DNA of 37,917 bases from contig SFFD01000009.1 in assembly GCA_004556975.1 (NCBI GenBank), forward strand, positions 1-37,917. The letters are read 5' to 3'. The position numbers were made by a program, and so were the translations under genes. This DNA comes from Oscillospiraceae bacterium (GTDB taxonomy: Bacteria > Bacillota > Clostridia > Oscillospirales > Ruminococcaceae). Below are positions 18,338-25,926 of this stretch, in pieces (the stretch's first letter is position 1; each line of letters opens with the position of its first letter). Below the pieces are notes generated by a model that saw nothing but the letters and a program-made list of their open reading frames with translations, searched no databases and was not told the origin of the DNA.

Positions 18338-18832
18338 TCAGCCGTTTGACTGTAAATTTTCCGGCGGGTAATCAAGGTTATAGCTGCCGTCCGGCCAAAG
18401 GTGATAAATATTCTGAATAAATCCGTGGAGGTCGTACTCGGCTTTCGTATTCGGCTCGATTTTCATCTCATCGTCAAACTGACAAAAATCCATCATAGGG
18501 AACTCTTCCATATTCATGGCGTCCTCAATCGTAAGCTCGCCGCCCGCAATGATTTCCGGCACGCAGTTTTCGTCATAAACTATGTAGGTATGCGGCTGCA
18601 TCCAGTCCGGGTAATAGCCCGCCGCTGTAATTTCTTCAAGGGTCATGTATCCGATTTCCTCGGCAAATTCCTCCGGGGTTTTGCTCGCCTGTGCGTCGGA
18701 GCTTTCCTCGGGCTGTGAGGATTCCGACGAGGATTCAGGCTCGCTCTGCACCTCTGCATTGTTCGAACACGCCGCGAATGTCACAATCATAAGTGCCGCC
18801 AGTGCCAAAACAGCAAATTTTTTCAATTCCAT
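18338..18832 (-). CDS. Small acidic lipoprotein, function unknown
   Basis: The 164-aa protein begins at an ATG at 18832; an in-frame GTG three codons earlier overlaps the GGCGGTGG ribosome site and is less likely. A signal peptide ends in the lipobox FAAC, so the product should be lipid-anchored outside the membrane. A Ser/Glu-rich linker (about residues 22-45) follows, then a 115-residue acidic domain with Trp, Tyr and Pro (YYPDWMQPHTYIVYDEN). I do not recognise the domain. The gene has its own promoter and terminator. It is a single transcription unit with no functional hint from neighbours. Confidence 0.85.
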   Translation of the reverse strand: MELKKFAVLALAALMIVTFAACSNNAEVQSEPESSSESSQPEESSDAQASKTPEEFAEEIGYMTLEEITAAGYYPDWMQPHTYIVYDENCVPEIIAGGELTIEDAMNMEEFPMMDFCQFDDEMKIEPNTKAEYDLHGFIQNIYHLWPDGSYNLDYPPENLQSNG

Positions 18833-18871
18833 TATTTCCACCGCCTGTTCATAAAGTTAATTTTCGCCTTC

Positions 18872-18899
18872 ATTATAACACTGCTGTTTCAAAAGTCAA
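18872..18899 (-). promoter_or_regulatory. Promoter of the small lipoprotein gene
   Basis: On the minus strand TTGACT (18899-18894), 16 bp and TATAAT (18877-18872) lie about 40 bp before the start codon. Confidence 0.75.
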
Positions 18900-18926
18900 T
18901 ATATTATGCCAAACCGGACTAAAACA

Positions 18927-18956
18927 AATCCCGCGCTGTTTTCACGGTGCGGGATT
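18927..18956 (-). terminator. Probable obgE terminator
   Basis: An 8-bp stem (AATCCCGC with GCGGGATT) lies 7 bp after the obgE stop. The T run behind it on the minus strand is imperfect, so efficiency may be modest. Confidence 0.6.
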
Positions 18957-18962
18957 TTTGCA

Positions 18963-20228
18963 TTATCTCATATATTCAAATTCAATATCGAGGATGCTGA
19001 CGGTGTCGCCTTCGTTTATGCCCATTTCTTCAAGCTTATCAATAATCCCGGAAAGGCGGAGCACACGCTGAAAATATTGCAGGGATTCGTAGTCGTCCAA
19101 ATCGACGAAGCCGAGAGCGTGGGCAAGCCACGGCGCTTCCACAACATAAACGCCGTCCTCAACGGTGACGGTAAATTCCTGCTTTGTTGTAATTTCTTCG
19201 CGAACCGGGGCTTCCGCTTCATAGCGGAGCACCGGCGGCAATTTTGCAAGCTCGCGCTCTACGGCGTGCATAAGCTCCGGCACGCCCTCGCCGGTGGCGG
19301 CGGAAATAAGATAGGTTTCAAAACCCTGCTCCTTGGCGAAGTCGTTAAACTCGTCTATCATTTCCTCAATGGCGGCGTCCGCCTTGTTCAAAGCGACTAT
19401 CTGCGGGCGGGCGCGAAGCTCCGGAGAAAATTTCTCCAGCTCCGCATTGATTTTTTTGTAGTCCTCGATGGGGTCGCGATCCTCCAAAGCCGCAATGTCG
19501 ATAACATGAAGTATCAGGCGGCAGCGTTCCACATGGCGAAGAAAATCGTGACCGAGTCCGACTCCCTCCGCGGCGCCCTCAATAAGGCCGGGGATGTCCG
19601 CCATAACAAAGGAGCTGCCCTCGTCCACACGCACAACTCCGAGCACCGGAGTAAGAGTGGTGAACGGATAGTTCGCAATTTCGGGCTTTGCGGCGGAAAC
19701 CACGGAAATAAGCGTGGATTTGCCCACGTTCGGGAAGCCCACAAGACCCACATCTGCCAAAAGCTTCAGTTCAAGGGTCAGCTCAAGCTCCTCGCCGGGA
19801 TAGCCGGGCTTGGCGAAGCGGGGAATTTGCCGTGTGGGGGTTGCAAAATGGCTGTTACCCCAGCCGCCCTTGCCTCCGCGAGCCACAATATGCGGCTCCT
19901 TGTCGGAAACATCCGCTACAATGCGTCCGGTTTCCGCGTCCTTCACAAGGGTTCCCACCGGAACCTTTATGATAAGATCCGGTGCGGATTTGCCGGTGCA
20001 GCGCTTGGAAAAGCCGGGCTTGCCGTCCTCTGCGGCGTAATTTTTCTTGTACTTAAAGTCGATAAGGCTGGAAACATTGGTATCCCCCACAAATACGACG
20101 TTGCCGCCGCGACCGCCGTCGCCGCCGTCGGGGCCGCCGGCGTTGACGAACTTCTCCTGATGGAAGCTCACGGCGCCGTTGCCGCCTTTTCCCGCTCTTA
20201 CCCTTATTTTCGCTGTATCAACGAACAT
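18963..20228 (-). CDS. obgE: GTPase ObgE/CgtA
   Basis: The protein is 421 aa from the ATG at 20228, which has GGAGG 7 nt upstream; an upstream in-frame extension is rejected. It starts MFVDTAKIRVRAGKGGNG and has the glycine-rich Obg fold (about 1-158; GGPDGGDGGRGGNVVFVGD), a GTPase domain with GFPNVGKSTL (G1), DIPGLIEGA (G3) and NKAD (G4), and a C-terminal OCT-type domain ending in EFEYMR. Obg proteins act in 50S assembly and stress control. It follows rpmA, as in most bacteria, but a terminator-like hairpin lies between them. Confidence 0.97.
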   Translation of the reverse strand: MFVDTAKIRVRAGKGGNGAVSFHQEKFVNAGGPDGGDGGRGGNVVFVGDTNVSSLIDFKYKKNYAAEDGKPGFSKRCTGKSAPDLIIKVPVGTLVKDAETGRIVADVSDKEPHIVARGGKGGWGNSHFATPTRQIPRFAKPGYPGEELELTLELKLLADVGLVGFPNVGKSTLISVVSAAKPEIANYPFTTLTPVLGVVRVDEGSSFVMADIPGLIEGAAEGVGLGHDFLRHVERCRLILHVIDIAALEDRDPIEDYKKINAELEKFSPELRARPQIVALNKADAAIEEMIDEFNDFAKEQGFETYLISAATGEGVPELMHAVERELAKLPPVLRYEAEAPVREEITTKQEFTVTVEDGVYVVEAPWLAHALGFVDLDDYESLQYFQRVLRLSGIIDKLEEMGINEGDTVSILDIEFEYMR

Positions 20229-20273
20229 TATATACCTCCAAAAGCCGTGCCGACTGGCACAGCACAAAAAGCA

Positions 20274-20306
20274 TTAAAAAAGGGACGGATTTTTACACTC
20301 CGTCCC
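20274..20306 (-). terminator. Terminator-like hairpin between rpmA and obgE
   Basis: On the minus strand GGGACGGA (20306-20299) pairs with TCCGTCCC (20289-20282), followed by six T residues. It would reduce read-through from the ribosomal genes into obgE. No separate obgE promoter was recognised. Confidence 0.8.
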
Positions 20307-20321
20307 CGTTTTAACAAGCAA

Positions 20322-20606
20322 TTACTGCTCGACAGGATATACGCTGACTTTCTTCTTGTCTGCACCAAGGCGCTCGAATCTTACGACGCCGTCGGAGAGT
20401 GCGAAGAGAGTATCGTCAGAGCCTTTGCCGACGTTCTCACCGGGATGAATGTGAGTTCCGCGCTGTCTTACAAGAATGTTTCCTGCAAGAACGAACTGGC
20501 CGTCCGCTCTTTTTGCGCCAAGGCGCTTAGATTCGGAATCGCGGCCGTTTTTAGTGGAGCCCATACCTTTTTTATGGGCGAAGAACTGCATACTAAGTCT
20601 AAGCAT
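20322..20606 (-). CDS. rpmA: 50S ribosomal protein L27 (with Prp-cleaved N-terminus)
   Basis: The protein is 94 aa, with a mature part starting HKKGMGSTKNGRDSESKRLG. It carries the N-terminal extension MLRLSMQFFA, which in Firmicutes is removed by the cysteine protease Prp so that the L27 tail can reach the peptidyl-transferase centre. The prp gene lies 4 bp upstream, as expected. The body has the usual QRGTHIHPGENVG segment. It is the third gene of rplU-prp-rpmA. Confidence 0.97.
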   Translation of the reverse strand: MLRLSMQFFAHKKGMGSTKNGRDSESKRLGAKRADGQFVLAGNILVRQRGTHIHPGENVGKGSDDTLFALSDGVVRFERLGADKKKVSVYPVEQ

Positions 20607-20610
20607 GATA

Positions 20611-20931
20611 TTATACCTCCGTAATTATAAGGTTGATTGTGCCCGGAAAATCCTCCGACAGAAGCTTCAGCTGAAGCCGCAGAGCGGATACAAAATGTAT
20701 CGCCGCGGGGCGGGGTTCAGGCGGAAGGACACATTCAATATAGCCGTCCCGTCCTACGTTCACCGAACAGTTGGTTTTAACTATTTCGGTGATACCGTTT
20801 ATCGCCATCTGTACTGCGGAGCTTACCGACGCACATACAATGTCTTTTCCGTTTTCCGCATAGCCCGCGTGCCCGCTTACAGTAAAGCGGAGGGGCGTTC
20901 CTTTTTTATAAAAGAATTCGGCGCGGATCAT
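20611..20931 (-). CDS. prp: Ribosomal-processing cysteine protease Prp
   Basis: This 106-aa protease removes the N-terminal extension of L27. The catalytic pair is visible: His21 in SGHAGYAENG and Cys33 in DIVCASVSSA. Length and position between rplU and rpmA are standard for Firmicutes. It is tightly packed (5 bp from rplU, 4 bp to rpmA), so it is surely cotranscribed with its substrate. Confidence 0.95.
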   Translation of the reverse strand: MIRAEFFYKKGTPLRFTVSGHAGYAENGKDIVCASVSSAVQMAINGITEIVKTNCSVNVGRDGYIECVLPPEPRPAAIHFVSALRLQLKLLSEDFPGTINLIITEV

Positions 20932-20936
20932 GGTTT

Positions 20937-21245
20937 TCAGCCTTCAACAGCCTCGATAGTGAGCTTGGTGTAGGGCTGACGATGACCGAGAGCGCGTTTG
21001 CTGCCTTTTTTGGAGCGATAGGTGAAAACATTGATTTTCTTGCCTTTGCCGGTCTTTACAACCTTTGCGGTAACTTTTGCGCCTTCAACATAGGGTGCGC
21101 CTACCTTGAGGCTTTCGCCGCCGAGAACAAGAACCTTATCAAGAGTTACTACTTCGCCTTCGTTGGCTTCGAGTTTTTCAACGTAAATAGTATCGTTAGC
21201 TTCAACACGATACTGTTTGCCGCCGGTTTCGATTACTGCGTACAT
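20937..21245 (-). CDS. rplU: 50S ribosomal protein L21
   Basis: The 102-aa protein begins MYAVIETGGKQYRVEAND and ends with KLTIEAVE, with the family motif FTYRSKKGSKRALGHRQPYT near the C-terminus. It binds 23S rRNA. It is the first gene of rplU-prp-rpmA, preceded by an 80-nt structured leader and a consensus promoter. Confidence 0.97.
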   Translation of the reverse strand: MYAVIETGGKQYRVEANDTIYVEKLEANEGEVVTLDKVLVLGGESLKVGAPYVEGAKVTAKVVKTGKGKKINVFTYRSKKGSKRALGHRQPYTKLTIEAVEG

Positions 21246-21325
21246 GGTATTCCTTCTTTTTTATAGACTCGCTGCGTGGTGGCGGCGCCGAAATGGCGCA
21301 CTTACAGAGCCAGTGGCATGCGGCA
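21246..21325 (-). promoter_or_regulatory. rplU leader, candidate L21 autoregulatory leader
   Basis: Between the predicted start near 21325 and rplU lies about 80 nt with a perfect GCGCC/GGCGC hairpin (21286-21300) and further GC-rich inverted segments. Firmicutes L21 leaders occupy exactly this place. The match is by position and structure; I did not align it to the family. Confidence 0.45.
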
Positions 21326-21331
21326 AAAAAG

Positions 21332-21360
21332 ATTATAACATTGATTTTCGGCTTTGTCAA
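21332..21360 (-). promoter_or_regulatory. rplU operon promoter
   Basis: On the minus strand a perfect TTGACA (21360-21355), 17 bp and a perfect TATAAT (21337-21332). Confidence 0.9.
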
Positions 21361-21502
21361 CATCCAAATGGCGGAAAAACCGCGTTTTTATGCGGAATTT
21401 TGCCGCAGATGCATATTTGTATTCCTGCGAATGCAGCTTTGCCGCCTGTTTGTGATTATGTACAAAGTATGTGCCGCATTTTTATAAAAAATGCCGAATT
21501 TT

Positions 21503-21540
21503 AAAAAAGCCCGGTCCGTTTCGGTTGACCGGGCTTTTTT
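21503..21540 (-). terminator. Terminator of the histidine-kinase-like gene
   Basis: A stem of AAAAAAGCCCGGTC with GACCGGGCTTTTTT begins immediately after the stop codon. A T run on the minus strand completes it. Confidence 0.9.
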
Positions 21541-22323
21541 TCACAGAATGGGCGCCATTTCAATAAGCACTTCCGTGTCATCATATCCGGAAAGTGAACT
21601 CGGTTCGGAATGTATTTCCGTATTCACAGGCTCCTTTACTTTAGGAAGTACAATTTCCACTTTTGTTGATTTTCCTAAAAAACTTTTTATTTTAAGATGA
21701 CCGTGAAAGTCCTGAATAAAGTATTTTACCATTGTCAGACCGAGCCCGATGGATTCTTTGTCCCCATAAAAACGGTTGCGGCTGTAAAAAGGTTCCGTGC
21801 AATGCTTGAGGGTCTCCTCATCCATGCCGCTGCCATTATCGTAAACGGAAATTTTTACTGTTCGCGCGGTTTCTTCAACGCGAACCTCGATTTTACCGCC
21901 GCTTGTGGTGTGCTCTGCCGAATTGAGCACAAGCGCGGAAAGAACTTTTTTGAAGCTTTTGCGGTCAATGTACGCAATAATGCTTTTTTGAGGAATACTG
22001 CTTGTGAATTGTATATTCTTATATTTTATGATTTTTTCAATATCCACGCAAAAGAGACTTACGCATTCGGAAATATCCGAAAGTTCCTTTTCGTTTTCAT
22101 ATTTTCCGGCAATTACTGCGCAGTAGTCTCGAAATTCCTGCTGAATATGCAAAATATAATATGAGCTGGCAACAATTTTGTCTTTTGAATCTTTATCGCC
22201 GTTTATGGCATTAACCATGCTTTCATATGCAGCTTCCTTGATTTTGTCGCATACCTTATCGCTAAGCTTTTTAAACTTTTCGGTGCTTATATTTTTCGTC
22301 GGGCGAAGTCGCCTGTATGTCAT
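21541..22323 (-). CDS. Soluble histidine-kinase-like GHKL ATPase, orphan
   Basis: This 260-aa protein has no signal peptide or membrane segment. The C-terminal half is a sensor-kinase ATPase domain: N box with Asn134 (LVLNSAEHTT), G1 box DNGSGMD (162-168), an F-box-like EPFYSRN and G2 box GLGLTMVKYF (193-202). The N-terminal 90 residues are helical; the usual HE-x-RTP phosphorylation motif is absent and only His59 in ILHIQQEFRDY could serve. No response regulator lies beside it. GGAGGAAAG precedes the ATG. It may be a cytoplasmic sensor kinase, or a kinase-like protein that binds rather than phosphorylates a partner. Confidence 0.85.
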   Translation of the reverse strand: MTYRRLRPTKNISTEKFKKLSDKVCDKIKEAAYESMVNAINGDKDSKDKIVASSYYILHIQQEFRDYCAVIAGKYENEKELSDISECVSLFCVDIEKIIKYKNIQFTSSIPQKSIIAYIDRKSFKKVLSALVLNSAEHTTSGGKIEVRVEETARTVKISVYDNGSGMDEETLKHCTEPFYSRNRFYGDKESIGLGLTMVKYFIQDFHGHLKIKSFLGKSTKVEIVLPKVKEPVNTEIHSEPSSLSGYDDTEVLIEMAPIL

Positions 22324-22456
22324 ATTGCTTTCCTCCTGTTATATATAAATATCAATGCCCGCTTTTTTTGCTGCCGGCAAATTTTACGCAATCAACAAAA
22401 AATCCCTTTAAATTCTCCGCCGTTTCGTACAGTTACGCAGAATAATTTTAAAATTC

Positions 22457-22485
22457 TTGCCAACACAATTAAAATATAATAAAAT
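22457..22485 (+). promoter_or_regulatory. Probable gap promoter
   Basis: TTGCCA (22457-22462), 17 bp and TAAAAT (22480-22485), about 35 bp before the start codon. Confidence 0.55.
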
Positions 22486-22521
22486 TATAGCTGTAAAAAT
22501 ATTTTTTGGAGGTTATTATTT

Positions 22522-23532
22522 ATGATTAAAATCGGCATAAACGGATTTGGCCGTATCGGAAGACTTGTTTTCCGTGCAGCAGCAGCGCAGCCCGAAAAAT
22601 TTGAGATTGTTGCCATCAACGATCCTTTTGTTGACCCTGAATATATGGCCTATATGGCCAAATATGACACCGCACACGGCAAATTTGCCGGCGAGCTTGC
22701 TTCAAAAGACGGCAAGCTTGTTGTAAACGGTCATGAAGTAAATGTATACGGATTCAAGGACCCCGCAGAGATTCCCTGGGGCAAAGACGGAGTTGAATAT
22801 GTAATTGAAGCTACCGGTGTTTTTAAAACCGTTGACGACTGCCAGGCCCACCTTAATGCCGGCGCCCGCAAAGTCATAATCACCGCGCCTTCCAAAGATG
22901 CGCCCATGTTTGTTATGGGAGTTAACAACAAAACCTACTCAAGCGACATGACCGTCATTTCAAACGCTTCCTGCACCACCAACTGCCTTGCACCTCTTGC
23001 CAAAGTCATTAACGACAATTTCGGCATTAAGGAAGGTCTTATGACCACCGTTCATGCCGTTACCGCCACCCAGAAAACCGTTGACGGCCCGTCCAAAAAG
23101 GATTGGAGAGGCGGCCGTGCTTCTATGTGCAATATAATTCCTTCTTCTACCGGCGCCGCAAAAGCTGTCGGCAAGGTTATTCCTTCCCTTGCAGGCAAGC
23201 TTACCGGTATGGCTTTCCGTGTTCCCACCATTGACGTTTCTGTTGTGGACCTTACGGTAAATATTGAAAAACCCGCTTCTTACGATGAAATCTGCGCAGC
23301 CGTCAAATCAGCTTCCGAAGGCGAGCTTAAAGGCCTTCTCGGATATACCGAGGACGCGGTTGTTTCCAGCGACTTCCTCGGCGATTCCCGCGGATCAATC
23401 TTTGACGCCAAAGCGGGCATTGCTCTCACCGATACTTTCATTAAGCTTGTCGCCTGGTATGACAACGAATGGGGTTACAGCTGCAACGTACTTAAACTTA
23501 CTGAATATGTTGACAGCGTTGACAAAGCCTGA
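22522..23532 (+). CDS. gap: Glyceraldehyde-3-phosphate dehydrogenase
   Basis: This 336-aa glycolytic enzyme oxidises glyceraldehyde 3-phosphate to 1,3-bisphosphoglycerate. The NAD fold starts IKIGINGFGRIGRL, and AINDP suggests NAD preference. The catalytic Cys151 lies in SNASCTTNCLAPL, and the C-terminus has WYDNEWGYS. GGAGG precedes the ATG. It stands alone, without pgk or tpiA behind it, and ends in a terminator. Confidence 0.98.
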   Translation: MIKIGINGFGRIGRLVFRAAAAQPEKFEIVAINDPFVDPEYMAYMAKYDTAHGKFAGELASKDGKLVVNGHEVNVYGFKDPAEIPWGKDGVEYVIEATGVFKTVDDCQAHLNAGARKVIITAPSKDAPMFVMGVNNKTYSSDMTVISNASCTTNCLAPLAKVINDNFGIKEGLMTTVHAVTATQKTVDGPSKKDWRGGRASMCNIIPSSTGAAKAVGKVIPSLAGKLTGMAFRVPTIDVSVVDLTVNIEKPASYDEICAAVKSASEGELKGLLGYTEDAVVSSDFLGDSRGSIFDAKAGIALTDTFIKLVAWYDNEWGYSCNVLKLTEYVDSVDKA

Positions 23533-23551
23533 TTGCATTTAATTCCATTAA

Positions 23552-23575
23552 AAGCCGCCCTTGGGCGGCTTTTTT
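23552..23575 (+). terminator. gap terminator
   Basis: A perfect stem of GCCGCC with GGCGGC (CTTG loop), extended by A-T pairs, is followed by a T run, about 20 bp after the gap stop. Confidence 0.92.
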
Positions 23576-23617
23576 CGTCGTCGTTTCTAAAATGCGTTTT
23601 GTGTGCTTGAAACCGTT

Positions 23618-23797
23618 TCAGATAATTTCTATATTTTCGGCTCCGTGCTCAAGAATTAAATTGATAACCTCATTACGCGAATGGTTGCTTTCTCCTGCGA
23701 TTCTATCAAGCTTTTCAAGTAAACTCGCTCCGATGCGAATACTTATAATGCGGTTTCCATCATCGCCGCGTTTTTTTATTTTGATTGTATCACCCAT
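23618..23797 (-). CDS. Small ribbon-helix-helix DNA-binding protein
   Basis: This 59-aa gene begins at an ATG at 23797 with GGAGGTGG upstream. The core NRIISIRIGASLLEKLDRIA and SRNEVINLILEHG is a typical MetJ/Arc/CopG fold: one short beta strand and two helices with the conserved SRNE turn. Such proteins bind DNA as dimers and often repress their own or a neighbouring gene. No toxin partner is seen beside it. It is divergent from the MsmK/UgpC gene, and the AT-rich spacer between them could be its operator region. Confidence 0.85.
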   Translation of the reverse strand: MGDTIKIKKRGDDGNRIISIRIGASLLEKLDRIAGESNHSRNEVINLILEHGAENIEII

Positions 23798-23938
23798 ATC
23801 TATTCCACCTCCAATTTTGAATAATTATATAATATTTTGAAAATATTTATATATTTATATTGTATTCTTATAATATTATAAAATATATTCACTAATAATA
23901 TGTTCTTTTTAAACTTTTCTTAAATTTGCGAATTTTAT

Positions 23939-23967
23939 TTGCAATAAAGCGCTGCATTTGGTACACT
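23939..23967 (+). promoter_or_regulatory. Probable promoter of the ABC ATPase gene
   Basis: TTGCAA (23939-23944), 17 bp and TACACT (23962-23967). The start near 23974 gives a 65-nt leader. An AGGAGG at 24001 lies 32 nt before the ATG, too far to serve it; the nearer site is AGGCAG. Confidence 0.5.
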
Positions 23968-24038
23968 ATATATCAGTAGAACTTCTTTACATATATTAAA
24001 AGGAGGCTCGCGCCGAAAGATTTTCAGGCAGATAATTT

Positions 24039-25196
24039 ATGGCAGATCTTAAACTTGTAAACGTAAAAAAGGTTTACCCGTGGGAAAGTGCATCTGAAAA
24101 GAAAAAGGCCCTTGCAAACCCGGGTAATCTTGAGTACACCGACGAAGGTGTAGTCGCCGTAAGCGACTTTAATCTTACCATAGCAGATAAGGAATTCATT
24201 GTTCTTGTCGGTCCCTCCGGCTGCGGAAAATCCACCACTCTTCGCATGATTGCCGGACTTGAGGATATTTCCTCCGGCGAAATTTACATAGGCGACAAGC
24301 TTGTCAATGACGTTGCTCCCAAGGACAGAGATATTGCAATGGTCTTTCAGAACTACGCCCTGTTCCCGCACATGACTGTTTACGAAAACATGGCGTTTTC
24401 ACTTAAAATGCGCCACACGCCAAAAGATATTATAGATAAAAAAGTGCGTGAAGCCGCCGAAATTCTCGGTATTACGGAATATCTTGACAGAAAGCCAAAG
24501 GCCCTTTCCGGCGGACAGCGCCAGCGTGTTGCCATCGGTCGCGCCATAGTACGCGAACCAAAGGTTTTTCTTATGGACGAACCGCTTTCAAACCTTGATG
24601 CAAAGCTTCGCAACCAGATGCGCGCGGAAATTATCAAGCTGCGCCGCAAGGTTGACACCACATTTATTTACGTCACCCATGACCAGACCGAAGCTATGAC
24701 CCTCGGCGACCGCATTGTTATCATGAGGGACGGAAGAATTCAGCAATCCGGTACGCCGCAGGATGTTTTTGAGCACCCCTCCAACGTATTTGTCGCAGGA
24801 TTTATCGGCACGCCGCAGATGAACTTTTTTACAGCGCGACTTATTGAGCAGAACGGCATATATTCCGTTCTGTTTGAGGGACAGATAATTGTCCTTCCGG
24901 AGGAAACCTGCGAAATCCTGCGTACACGGAATATTCCCGACCGTGACATCACCGTAGGAGTCCGCCCGGAGCATATTTCTCTTGCCGACAGCGGCATTGC
25001 CGCAACGGTTGACGTTTCAGAAATGATGGGCTCCAACGTTCATCTGCATGTAAGCATAGGCGATTCTGATGCCATTGTAATTGTACCGAATGCCTCCGAC
25101 ATAGGTTCTTTCAGCCCCGGGGATTCCATAAATCTTGATATTCCCGGCCGCCGACTTCATCTTTTTGACGGCGCCACCGGAGAGAATCTTATTTGA
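24039..25196 (+). CDS. MsmK/UgpC-type sugar ABC transporter ATPase
   Basis: This 385-aa ATPase powers carbohydrate ABC importers. It has Walker A GPSGCGKST (58-66), Q-loop VFQNYALFPHMT, signature LSGGQ (156-160), Walker B VFLMDEP, H-loop THDQTEAM, and a C-terminal OB-type domain (VGVRPEHI) as in MalK. A 20-residue charged insertion (about 15-35) follows the first strand, which is common in Clostridia homologues. No permease or binding-protein genes are adjacent, so it is probably a shared ATPase serving several sugar transporters. Confidence 0.93.
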   Translation: MADLKLVNVKKVYPWESASEKKKALANPGNLEYTDEGVVAVSDFNLTIADKEFIVLVGPSGCGKSTTLRMIAGLEDISSGEIYIGDKLVNDVAPKDRDIAMVFQNYALFPHMTVYENMAFSLKMRHTPKDIIDKKVREAAEILGITEYLDRKPKALSGGQRQRVAIGRAIVREPKVFLMDEPLSNLDAKLRNQMRAEIIKLRRKVDTTFIYVTHDQTEAMTLGDRIVIMRDGRIQQSGTPQDVFEHPSNVFVAGFIGTPQMNFFTARLIEQNGIYSVLFEGQIIVLPEETCEILRTRNIPDRDITVGVRPEHISLADSGIAATVDVSEMMGSNVHLHVSIGDSDAIVIVPNASDIGSFSPGDSINLDIPGRRLHLFDGATGENLI

Positions 25197-25206
25197 TTTT
25201 ATGCTG

Positions 25207-25242
25207 AAAAAGCTCCGTGCTCATTTAAGCACGGAGCTTTTT
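25207..25242. terminator. Bidirectional terminator
   Basis: A 15-bp stem (AAAAAGCTCCGTGCT with AGCACGGAGCTTTTT) lies between the convergent ATPase and alkyltransferase-like genes, with T runs on both sides. Confidence 0.9.
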
Positions 25243-25272
25243 GTTTTTGAGCACAAATACGCTCTTTTCCGT

Positions 25273-25752
25273 TCATACTATCTTAAAAATGGACTTTTCA
25301 TAGTCCTTCACAAAGTACTTTATGTTGGTTCTTCCCTTTTTGAGCACGGTATGTCCTTCCGCTTCAAGAAGGCGCTTTTGTTCTTCCGTTCCGCCGGGAT
25401 ATTTGGGATTAAGCTCGCCGTTTGCCTTAAGGGTGCGCCAATACGGAGTTTTGTCCCCGCTGCGCTGAAAGCTTGCCCATGCGGCTATTGAAACAAATAT
25501 TCCCGCAGTGATAGGGTCGGTAAAATCCGCGCCTGCCTTTTTTGCAAAAGCCGTTCTTATATCTCCAACGGTAATAAGCTTGCCCTTAGGAACTGCTTTC
25601 ATAACCTTATCATAGTCGGCAGGCGGCGCAAAATACATTCTGTTCCCGCCGTATTTTTTTACGCTTGCCTCATCGGTGATAATCTGAATTTTCGGCATAC
25701 CCTTGCTCTCGTTAAGCATTGCATTGAAATCCTTTTTATCCTCATTAGCCAT
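25273..25752 (-). CDS. Alkyltransferase-like (MGMT-family) protein without cysteine
   Basis: This 159-aa protein resembles the DNA-binding domain of O6-alkylguanine-DNA alkyltransferases: VPKGKLITVGDIR aligns with the family start, and YPGGTEEQKRLLEAEGH with its C-terminal helix. The segment equivalent to the active-site PCHR reads PYWR, and the whole protein has no cysteine, so it cannot accept alkyl groups. Alkyltransferase-like proteins with Trp or another residue at this position flag damaged guanine for nucleotide excision repair. AAGGAGG precedes the ATG. It stands alone between two terminators. Confidence 0.85.
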   Translation of the reverse strand: MANEDKKDFNAMLNESKGMPKIQIITDEASVKKYGGNRMYFAPPADYDKVMKAVPKGKLITVGDIRTAFAKKAGADFTDPITAGIFVSIAAWASFQRSGDKTPYWRTLKANGELNPKYPGGTEEQKRLLEAEGHTVLKKGRTNIKYFVKDYEKSIFKIV

Positions 25753-25879
25753 TTTTATCGCCTCCTTGTTTAAGAATAACGCGCTTTTTTACCGTATGTA
25801 ATGAGAAAGTTTTTATTTTGAAGAAATAATATTGCAAATCATCATAAGTTCTGTGCACGGCGAAGCGCTCCGCCCTTTT

Positions 25880-25913
25880 TTCAAAAAGAACACACACCTT
25901 TGGGTGTGTGTTC
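25880..25913 (-). terminator. Terminator of the ECF operon
   Basis: An 11-bp stem (GAACACACACC with GGTGTGTGTTC, 4-nt loop) is followed by TTTTT on the minus strand, 13 bp after the S-component stop. Confidence 0.88.
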
Positions 25914-25926
25914 TTCATCTTAAAAA

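Noticed and set aside
18906..20624. 572-codon plus-strand frame
   Set aside because: It is antisense to obgE and rpmA.
21217..21504. Plus-strand frames in the rplU upstream region
   Set aside because: They overlap the rplU promoter and leader in reverse and show no coding features.
23592..23840. 82-codon plus-strand frame after gap
   Set aside because: The minus strand here encodes a ribbon-helix-helix protein with a good ribosome site.
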